Source: Bolinopsis microptera (Eukaryota > Ctenophora > Tentaculata > Lobata > Bolinopsidae). From it: a stretch of 64,000 bases of DNA. Positions 55,662 to 64,000 of the stretch are shown in pieces (positions within the stretch are counted from its first letter, which is position 1; each line of letters begins with the position of its first letter). Location: positions 6,441,538 through 6,505,537 of the forward strand of contig NC_087084.1 in the NCBI RefSeq assembly GCF_026151205.1, read 5' to 3'. The notes beneath the pieces are model-generated. The model was given only the letters and a program-made list of their open reading frames with translations, was not told where the DNA came from and searched no databases. The position numbers were made by a program, and so were the translations under genes.

Positions 55662-56539
55662 AGTTTCAGCTGTTTGTGTTTATAAGAATCAGCCTAAGGG
55701 TACATCATACCATTGCTGCTGTTTGTGTTTATAAGAATCAGCCTAAGAGCCGTACATTGATGTAGTGTTTCTTATCTAACATCTTATCAGTTTGATTGTG
55801 TGGTATTTTCCAACTCTTAACTTGTGTTTTTATGTGTAAAATCTTAAGATGGATTGCAGGCTGTACTTATAATAAACTGTAATGAGTAAATTTAAAGCTT
55901 CTTATTAGAAACCCTATTTAATGCCTGTAATTTACTATCAATTATAGAATTATGCTACCGGTAAAAACTTAAAAAGGAAACGTTGCAAACTCCATTGTTT
56001 GTGGAACTCGTGGAAGGTGAGAGCTGGTCTGACCACGTTTACCATTGAATTGGGGCAAGTCTAAGAGTCTTGAGTTAATGTACCAAAGAGGCAGAACATT
56101 GAGCCCTATCTGTTCGCTCACATGCTACAAGTAACACACAAGATAAGGGCACTGTGCTGTTTAAAGTCAAGAAGTTAACTGGAATAAAGCACGGTAATAA
56201 CTGTAGCTTAGTTCAAGATGGAAGATTTGCTCGCATGGAGGCCAGGACCGGGGCGTTATGAATGATTCATTAGAAGGAAATTATTGCATTTCAAGTGCTC
56301 TCACGAAGGACTGGCTCACATTAATCGGTCTTAGAGTACCTGTGGGTCCGAAAGGAGGTTTCCTTTGTTTTCACATGGAAGGCGTTATAAATGATTCATT
56401 AGAAGACGATTATCTGGTTTCAAGTGCTCTCACGAAGGTATAGCTCACATTAACCGTTTATAGAGTTCGTTTTGTTGCACTGGTTTACTTCAACAAGTAC
56501 GAGAATACTTTGAAGAACAGCCAGTTTTAGCACACCACG
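55662..56539. other. Spacer with tail duplications
   Basis: The coding tail of CAP-like gene 1 (TGTTTGTGTTTATAAGAATC) recurs twice at about 55670-55750. Farther on, two diverged copies of a unit of about 130 bp (CGTTATGAATGATTCATTAG; CAAGTGCTCTCACGAAGG) lie at 56252-56330 and 56381-56456. No gene. Confidence 0.6.
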
Positions 56540-59500
56540 ATGCTTAGATTGACTCCTATCGTCTTCGTTGTGATTTGGATAGTCACAGGCGGCTCCACTC
56601 AAGAAAGTACAGAAGGTAGGTCTAGTATTTAAAATGTCTATCAAAGTAAGGAAATTGATTTAGTCATGGTGCCTGGCCCAAAACAAGTTTCAGTGACTTT
56701 CTCTATCACTATGGTTTCAAATATTTCAAGGCAATCCACACTTTTTAAATACCAGCCTCAGAAAATTATTTTCTTCTCGGCGTATTCAGGGATAGAAGTT
56801 TTGCCTCTTGACCGACCGATTTCATTCTCGGTATCATTTTGCATACATTTGAGAACAGTAATTTCAAATGATTTCATTTCTTTCTGTTTGGAGGAAGGAG
56901 ACACTGGTACCGGTCCGATCAACTTAATTCTGGGTTTTGGTAAAAAATTAAATATCTCTATGAATGTGTCTACTGTTTAGAAAGTTAGAACAACAAAGTT
57001 GTCACATGCTGGCATCAAAGTTACTTACATTTTCAGGAAAATGGAGCGAGTACCCTAACAAATTTTTGCCCGAATATAGTACAGGAACTTCCAAGTATGA
57101 CAGTCTTGAGGATGCTAAGGATCACTGCCTCAAACGAAACGGTTTGTTCAAAATTAATTTTCATTCGTAAACTGATTATTTCAGAGTTGGGGTTAAACCT
57201 AAAAAATGCCAAAAAGATAAACAAATTCCCTGGTCACAGGAGGACTATAGTGCAAAGAAACTGCTGCGAACTGCGCGCGCCCATAGCAGCAGTTAGCAGC
57301 AGTTAGCAGCAGTGAGCAGCACTCACTGAGCAGCAGTTAGCAGCAGTTAGCAGCAGTTAGCAGCAGTTTTATGCGTGTCTTTACTGCGCGGTGCACGCCC
57401 CGCGCAACTGCTGAAAAACGCTGCTCACTGCTGTTAACTGCTGCTCACTGCTGCTATGAGCGCGCGCGCGACAGCAGCAGTTAGCAGCAGTGAGCAGCAG
57501 TTAGCAGCAGTGAGCAGCAGTTAGCAGCAGTGAGCAGAAGTTAGCAGCAGTTAGCAGCAGTTAGCAGAAGTTAGCAGCAGTTAGCAGCAGTTAGCAGCAG
57601 TTTCTTTGCACTATAGTCCTCCTGTGTATGGTAATAAACGATAAATTCGTTTAATTAAATTATAATTAATTTTCTAATCGTTGTTCTACCAGACTGCGGA
57701 GGTATCACATACGAACCAAACATTGGTAAGTACACTCTACGTCAAGGACCTGAACTTAATGACCACTCCCAACAAACCTCCTGGATTTTTACAACTAGTG
57801 GTGGGTATGAGTGCAGCCTGATATTTTTGTGAGCCCTAATTTTAAGATAGCAATGACTAGGGCCCCTTTAGGCGCCCAAAGATACTACATATACAAGATA
57901 GATACAAGGCTAGGTCACTCCCAGTGTTGGGATGGCCTGAGGTGCGTATCTCGTTTTCATTAACCCTAAGCTACTCTGTGCCAAGGCACTATACTAGTAA
58001 TATACTAGCTGTAGGGGGGGGGGTTAGTCTAACGAGCCAGGGAGTGTGTATCACCAGCCGAAGCTGTACCAAATCACAGCTTGGTAACTGGCCGACTTGC
58101 ATCCGACCGGATTCGAACCCGAGTCTTCTGCTTGGGAGGCGATCTTGTTACCACTACACCACCCGGCCGACTACATATGGCTCCGTAAAAACAGTGATTG
58201 TGCACCGGTATTATTGCCAGTTTAAATAAAGTAGAGCGTCTACATAATGTCTTCTGGTGGTGTCACAAAATGTTTCTTCAAGACCCAAATTCGTAACTCT
58301 TACCGATCAACTGCCCGAGAAATATGGATTCAAACTCCTAACTGGCTGTATTACTGATAAGTATTCCCTGAAGCAACGAATCCTCTAAAACCTCCTACGA
58401 GTGGGAAACCAAACAGGTTTACTTTATCATGCTATCATGGTTCCAAATAACGATCGTTGATTTCAGTCCGAAAGCCAGAGTTAGCAGAGATAACTGAAAG
58501 GAATGCAACCCAAGGTAAAACTTGGGTAAGCAGCAGTACTCCGTTACAATGCTGTGCAGCGGCGTACGCAGTTGACGGGGTCCTCTCAACAAGTGCAGCA
58601 GTTGACGCTGGTACCGGAGCAGCAGGCTGGTTCAAGCTGGAGTTTGGTGAAACTTACTTTATCCACAAGGTCCTGATCTACTACAGGTTTTATACCAACT
58701 GGTACAATCCCAGTCATCATTGTGTACAAAGTGAAGATGATTTTAGGGCCTGTGCAAACAATGATAACAACGTAGATGTGTCAGTGTACCAGGGAGAGAA
58801 ACAACAGAAGTATTGTGGAACACTCCAACTATCATCCGGACTGAAACAAGCAGACCAGATCTACACATTACTCTGTAACTATAGAGGGGACTCAGTGAAA
58901 CTAAGCAAGACTGCAGGAGTTATAGTATTGTATGAAGTAGCTGTTACTAGCAAAGGTAATGTTTCATGTTGTAAAATTTCGGAATTTATATTATAGTACC
59001 AGGCATCTTATGACATATATGGCATTTTCAAGGATCGACCGGAATCCCAACTTATAATAGTCCCGGTCCTGGCCTATTTTGCCGCATTTTATTTAATAGG
59101 ATTAACATTGTAAAGGTTGACCCCTTTACCTATTAAATTTCAATACAACTCGTCTTGATACGACTGTTTTGCTTCAGTTCGACCGTTAGAAATAGCAGAG
59201 ATAACTACAAGAACAGCAAGCAGCAGTACTCCTAAAGAATGCTGTGAAGCGGCGTACGCAGTTGACGGGGTCCTCTCAACAAGTGCAGCAGTTGACGCTG
59301 GTACCGGAGCAGCAAGCTGGTTCAAGCTGGAGTTTGGTGAAACCTACTTTATCCACAAGGTCCTGATCTACTATAGGTTTTACACCAACTGGTACCATCC
59401 CAGTAGTTGGTGTAGACGAAGTAAAGATAATTTTAGCGCCTGTGTGAATAGGGATAGCAACGTAGATGTGTCAGTGTACCAGGAAGAGGTAAATAAGAAG

Positions 59501-61623
59501 TCTTGTGGAACACTCCAACTATCATACGGACTGGAACAAGCAGACCAGATCTACACACTTCTCTGTAACACTGACGGGGACACTGTGAAACTAAGCAAGA
59601 CTGCTGGAGATATAGCATTGTTTGAAATAGCTGTTACTAGTACAGGTAAACATGTTCAATATTTCTTCGTATCACGTGACCTTAAATATCTAAATAATAG
59701 CTGCCTACACTGAACTCCACTATCCGACTAAGATCAATTCCTGATAATTAATCGATAATTTTACCATTACAACAGCTTAGAAGTATCTAATAATTTAATA
59801 AGTGTTTATCCAACTAGAGCGATGGGCTGAGGTAGGAGAGATCACTCCTTCTGCGGCAACTGGAGAAACTCAAGATTGCTGCCCAGCAGATCTTGCAATC
59901 GACAAGGATCTTTCCACGAGGGCTTCAACTGAAAAAGAAGAAGGAGCACGCTGGCTCAACCTGGAATTCGACAAAACCTACTTCATCTTCACCGTTGTCA
60001 TCTACTATAGGTCCAACAAGTGTTATTACATTCATTGTATTGTTTTATCTATTTTTAAAGTTGTTTAACCTTATAGCTGAACATTGAACAATGATCATTA
60101 CTGAAATTATGTATGTATATTGTTTGAATATATTTTAAAATTAAAAATTTTAAGGTTCAACACTTATTGGTACCATGAAGCCGCAAACTGTGCAAATAGC
60201 GAGGATGCCACGATCAAATGCATAGATGAAAACAACAACGTAGATGTGTCAGTATACCAGGGAGATGTAAAACAGGCATCTTGTGGAACACTCCAACTAA
60301 CATACGGACTGGAACAAGCAGACCAGATCTACACACTGCTCTGTAACACTAAAGGGGACAATGTGAGACTCAGTAAAGAAACTGGTGTACAATTGGTTGT
60401 GTTTGAGGTTGTTACTACTGGTACATCAGGTTAGGAAATGTACTGTTTTTAAAGCTCCTGCTAATAAAATATTTCGTATCATTTATATGTTTCAAGAACC
60501 CTCTCCAAGAAGAAATATACTGATTGTTTTTATCAAACTATATGTATGGACTGAGGGTGCTAAGCATATTCGATATAAATCTTTCCCAAACTCTCCTATG
60601 AAAAAAAAGAAGACACTTTGTAACTCTCAATCTGAACAACATTAAAAGCATTAACAACATGAACAACATGAACAACATGAACAACATGAACAACATGAAC
60701 AACATGAACAACATGAACAACATTAACAACATTAACAACATTAACAACATTAACAACATTAACAACATTAACAACATTAACAACATTAACAACATTAACA
60801 ACATTAACAACATTAACAACATTAACAACATTAACAACATTAACAACATTAACAACATTAACAACATTAACAACATTAACAACATCAACAACATCAACAA
60901 CATCAACAACATAATATTTATAACATCAATACAACAAGAATACTTTTCAGAATGCACAAGTTTTGATGGTTGGAACTTCACGGGATTGGCAGTTTCACCA
61001 TCACAATTACCAGTACCAACAGGAACCGTTCTAACAGTGAGCTGTGAGAAACCGAAGAGATTTGCTCTCATGTCCAGAGACAAAGCCCTGACTTGCGAGT
61101 ACGGTAAGTTGCGAGAATGTGAGAATAAGTTTTGTGTTTGATATCAGAATTTCTGTCAGTGGAATGTCACACAACAAATTCGTGCCATCCACACAATTAA
61201 CTGTATATAAATACATAATATGAATGTGATATTTTGGAGCATTCATTTCTACAATATGGTTACAACGCTACTATTTCAGGATCAATATTTTCCTACACAG
61301 AGATCCCAAAATGTGGACGTGTAGGTAAGGAACCAAATTTTTGTGTTTATCTAAGACAGTGAATGACTTGCGGGCGTCGGTTCAATGTCTTAGCATAAAC
61401 ACTCTTTATTAACAGGGATCTGTATTTTTAGTGATTGATTTTAGAGAATTTAACCAACCAGTAAACTATCTTTTTTCTTCTTTTTTATCATTGTTAATGA
61501 TCGATTCAAGATAATTGAACCAACCATTAACTTTTTCTTTTTCTCCCCTTTCTTTTCTCTTTTTCTTTTTTCTTTTGTCCCCCTTACTAACCAGTGCAGT
61601 GCATTATCCGCGATGATCCTTAA
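56540..61623 (+). CDS. Secreted PAN-like / triple discoidin-like / CCP protein, 10 exons, 646 aa
   Basis: Exons 56540-56615, 57037-57141, 57693-57800, 58467-58955, 59178-59645, 59818-60010, 60155-60429, 60951-61103, 61280-61324 and 61595-61623 join in frame. The order is: signal peptide (MLRLTPIVFVVIWIVTGGST); a PAN/apple-like module (DSLEDAKDHC, CGGITYEP, KYTLRQGPEL); three F5/8C or fucolectin-like modules (AAYAVDGVLST, WFKLEFGETYFIHKVLIYYR, NVDVSVYQ, CGTLQL, ADQIYTLLCN); one CCP/sushi-like module (ECTSFDGWNF to PKCGRV); and a short C-terminus without membrane anchor. It is likely a secreted glycan- or surface-binding protein. All module borders are phase 1. Module 3 alone is split by an extra intron, at IYYR. 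Modules 1 and 2 are very similar. Confidence 0.85.
57235..57626. repeat. Foldback element with (AGCAGCAGTT)n
   Basis: CACAGGAGGACTATAGTGCA at the left end is matched by its reverse complement at the right end. The interior consists of GTTAGCAGCA-type repeats in both orientations around a GC-rich centre. It lies in intron 2 of the lectin gene. Confidence 0.8.
58104..58172 (-). repeat. tRNA-derived SINE head (Gly-like)
   Basis: On the minus strand GGTGGTGTAGTGGTAAC (A-box), a CTCCCAA loop, and GGGTTCGAATCC (B-box) are correctly spaced. The anticodon stem pairs poorly, so I call it a SINE. It is in intron 3 of the lectin gene. Confidence 0.55.
60646..60912 (+). repeat. 9-bp tandem array (AACAACATG / AACAACATT)
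   Basis: About 29 units. The left part has ATG, the middle ATT and the last few ATC, as in expanding arrays with local variants. It is in the intron just before the CCP exon. Long open frames on both strands here are artefacts of the 9-bp period. Confidence 0.92.
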
Positions 61624-62331
61624 CAGACACAGGTTGAACAGACACTTTGAGTGACAATGGTAAGATATTATAATCTTATATTTTTAATTACGTAATTAAT
61701 AATAAATTTGACGAATTAAAATCTGTTACTGTAGTATTCAGTGTGAAATACAATGGAGTATGCTATAGGTTAAAAATACTAAAATAAAGAAACTCATTGA
61801 TGACAATTATAATATCATCATGAGCATATTATATACAGCTAGTGGTATTGTAATCATGCTCAGCTGAGAGAGTTGACTAATGTATTTATTTAACTGTCTG
61901 AGAGGGCTTCTTTGATTTATTTTATGTCCCCAACTTTATCCACATCAACCCTCTGCCCACCGGTTGAACGATTCTAAATTTTTAACCGGTGGGCATAGTG
62001 TTACCATGGGAAATCTCGTGATTAAAAATCGCTTGCTCTTTTTAGTTTGTAGGCACTGTGGAGTATGTATTTTATATTTCATTCAGCCTCAATAATTATG
62101 GTGATTTAGTAGATTCACTACAGGTGTACAATGGAAAATAAGGTAATAAAGTATTAGGGTCATTTAATCCTATTTCCCTGGTGAAGTTAATCACGCCACA
62201 ATAATTATTGTGAGTAATTAATCTCAGGAGGATTCGTCAGTAATTGAAAGAGGAATATTTTCAGTCTTTAAAAAGGCCTGCATTTTTAAATTGTCTGTGG
62301 TTGGGTACGTTGTTGCAAAAAAGTTCAGACG
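61624..62331. other. Spacer between lectin and CAP-like gene 2
   Basis: AT-rich. A CCCACCGGTTGAACG / TTAACCGGTGGGC inverted repeat lies at 61956-61994. No gene. Confidence 0.5.
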
Positions 62332-63662
62332 ATGTCGCAGCTCCTCGGTTTTGGTAAGTAAGTAGGGTTCGGAGGAGATCCCATGTCATTTTCTAAATCA
62401 TTGCTCAGACTTCAGGTTGCCCCAAGTAACTTTTTGCCTCAACTGTGGCTCAGAAATTTCAGTCTTGTGCCCCAACTTTTGAAGTAAATACGATCAAAAC
62501 ACCACATATCCCACAGGGTTGGTATGTGCTACATTATCCTGCTGTATCTTAGTGGTGGTGTGTCCTGACCAGGTCACGTGCTTAAAGGAAGGACATGCAG
62601 ATTTGGAATGGGGTGATCAGCTACAGGTTCGTACTTTAGACGAGCATTCAGTAACTATAGTTACTACTATAGTTACTACTATAGTTACTACTATAGTTAC
62701 TATAGTTACTACTATAGTTATTACTACAGTTACTATAGTTACTGCTATAGTTACTACTATAGACAGTTTTTGGGTTTTCCAAATAGTTTCTGATTATTCT
62801 GATTTGCGACAAATGATATTGCACTGTTAGGATAAACGACGTTTCAAAGTAACAACTTCTTATTCATGCTCAAATTATTTGTTATATAGTAGTGTTGAAA
62901 GTATTAAAACTACTATAGTTACTACTATAGTTACTACTATAGTTACTACTATAGTTATTACTATAGTTACTAATATAGTTATAACTAAAGTTAATACTAT
63001 AGCAACTAAAGTTACTACTATAGTTACTACAGTAACTAGGAACTAGGTATTATGTATAATCTTCACGAAGTCTTTTTTAACAATCGCCAGTACTACAATG
63101 CAGATTAATTGAGAGACTTTGATCACAGAGAAGATTCTAGTGTACAACCAACTAGCTAGTCAATTATGTGATAGATTAGTAATAATAAACAATGAACAAT
63201 TGACAGTCTCATTAAATAGGTCATTGCCGAAAAACGGGCAAAAAAAGTAGTGGCAGATCAACCATCTCAAGAAAAGCAGAGTTTAGGGGGACCCAGTTTA
63301 GAATCTGAAGGTACCTTCATTAGCTCACTTTTATCTTCCCCTGTTGTCATTTCAATAGTTTTGAAATGGCTTCTTTATTTTACGTTCACACCAAAATTAC
63401 AAACAAATCTTTAAATCCCCATGCAGTTATCATTATCATAACAGCAAGCTTATTTTCAGGGTTAAAGAGAAACGTCAGTCTTTTCTGCGTACTATCTAAA
63501 AAAGATAATCTGAACATGTACGAGCGCATGTGCAGAGTGTATTTTGATGAGGAAGAAGAGAAGGGCTCTGAGAGTGCACTGAAAGGAAGTTATACAAAGG
63601 TCGGGTGTGGAATAGCGGAGAGTGGTCAATATGTGGCTGTTGTCTGCTGCTATAAAAAATAA
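62332..63662 (+). CDS. Secreted CAP-like protein 2, four exons, 141 aa
   Basis: Exons 62332-62353 (22 nt), 62517-62626, 63220-63310 and 63460-63662 join in frame with the same phases as CAP-like gene 1 (1, 0, 1). A signal peptide spans exons 1 and 2 (MSQLLGFGLVCATLSCCIL). The mature part starts CLKEGHADLEWGDQLQ and ends with KVGCGIAESGQYVAVVCCYK, close to the CAP end motif. As in gene 1 the HYTQ-like segment is lacking. It is a secreted paralogue. The two copies flank the lectin gene in the same orientation. Confidence 0.7.
62640..62770. repeat. ACTATAGTTACT microsatellite-like array, first block
   Basis: Repeats of the self-complementary ACTATAGT word in intron 2 of CAP-like gene 2. A second block of the same type is at 62905-63045. 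Confidence 0.85.
62905..63045. repeat. ACTATAGTTACT microsatellite-like array, second block
   Basis: Same 12-bp word as at 62640, more diverged toward its right end, in the same intron. Confidence 0.85.
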
Positions 63663-64000
63663 GACTGTTTTAAAACATAATCTTTTCTGGACTCTTAGAA
63701 ATAAGACTGTTTTTGTGGACTCTTAAAAATAAGACTATTTTTCGTGCACTCTTTTGATGAAATGTTTTGCATTAAGTTACATTGATAGTTGGATAATATC
63801 CGGTTGAGAGATATTATCCAACCGGATATTATCCAACTATCAGTATTTCAATCATGAGACTAATAAACAGCGAACTACTCCATCATTTGATATTTGATAT
63901 TTGATATTAAGTTACATTGTTGATCATTTCCAAATACGATTTAGTTCTCATCTGAATCTTTGAAAGTTTTAGTGAGTCTCAAAAAGTGTTGGACGGAAAA
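63663..64000. other. 3' flank of CAP-like gene 2
   Basis: ATAAGACTGTTTT is repeated three times just after the stop. A palindrome GTTGGATAATATCCGGTTGA / GGATATTATCCAAC is at 63788-63838. No gene. Confidence 0.5.

Noticed and set aside
56258-56443. 61-codon frame upstream of the lectin gene
   Set aside because: It is produced by two copies of a non-coding repeat of about 130 bp and has no signal peptide or domain.
60538-61141. Open frames of 160 codons (+) and 181 codons (-) over the AACAACATT array
   Set aside because: Low-complexity product of a 9-bp repeat. On the plus strand the real coding part begins only at the CCP exon, 60951.

Overview
This is eukaryotic, animal DNA. Nearly every gene is split by GT-AG introns, and the proteins include a tyrosine phosphatase, a death-effector/TIR adaptor, an SLC4-type transporter tail, a rhodopsin-like receptor, C2H2 zinc-finger proteins, a Golgi GalNAc-transferase and secreted lectin/CAP-like proteins. 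The AT-rich base composition, short introns, young transposons and PAN-like plus discoidin-like secreted modules suggest a non-bilaterian or other invertebrate metazoan. A cnidarian is my best guess, but the sequence does not prove it. There is no operon logic and no ribosome binding site.

Layout. 1-2.7 kb: 3' part of a non-receptor protein tyrosine phosphatase (+). 5.2-13.1 kb: an 11-exon gene (+, 496 aa) whose exons join in frame to give DED - TIR - beta-rich region - FHA-like, with a dead LINE in intron 4. 13.7-14.9 kb: the last five exons of an SLC4 bicarbonate transporter (-). 15.3-21.9 kb: a block with two related zinc-finger genes (-), gene A broken and gene B intact. 21.9-32.1 kb: two tandem units, each with a GT12-like beta-1,4-GalNAc transferase gene. 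The first is broken by a 78-bp insertion and the unit also carries a LINE; the second is intact. 32.1-33.0 kb: a pogo-like DNA transposon. 34.4-35.5 kb: an orphan class A-like GPCR (+). 35.9-41.6 kb: a near-identical second copy of the zinc-finger block. 41.6-43.9 kb: a third, truncated transferase unit. 44.1-44.5 kb: a 22-bp satellite with a CACGTG E-box in almost every unit. 45.5 kb: an orphan exon like the P2X7 cytoplasmic domain. 46.3-52.4 kb: a superfamily-1 helicase-like NTPase split in its P-loop by a 2.67-kb hAT-like transposon. 54.5-63.7 kb: a secreted-protein cluster, with two paralogous CAP-like genes flanking a 10-exon PAN-discoidin(x3)-CCP gene.

The region has been shaped by recent segmental duplication and active transposons. 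The zinc-finger block and the transferase unit are duplicated with few differences, the pogo-like element ends lie exactly at duplication boundaries, and a MULE, a hAT, a LINE and a small hairpin-like insertion each interrupt one copy or one gene with recognisable target duplications. Several genes could serve recognition or innate immunity (DED-TIR-FHA adaptor, helicase-like NTPase, discoidin lectin, CAP-like proteins), but nothing in the sequence shows that they work together.
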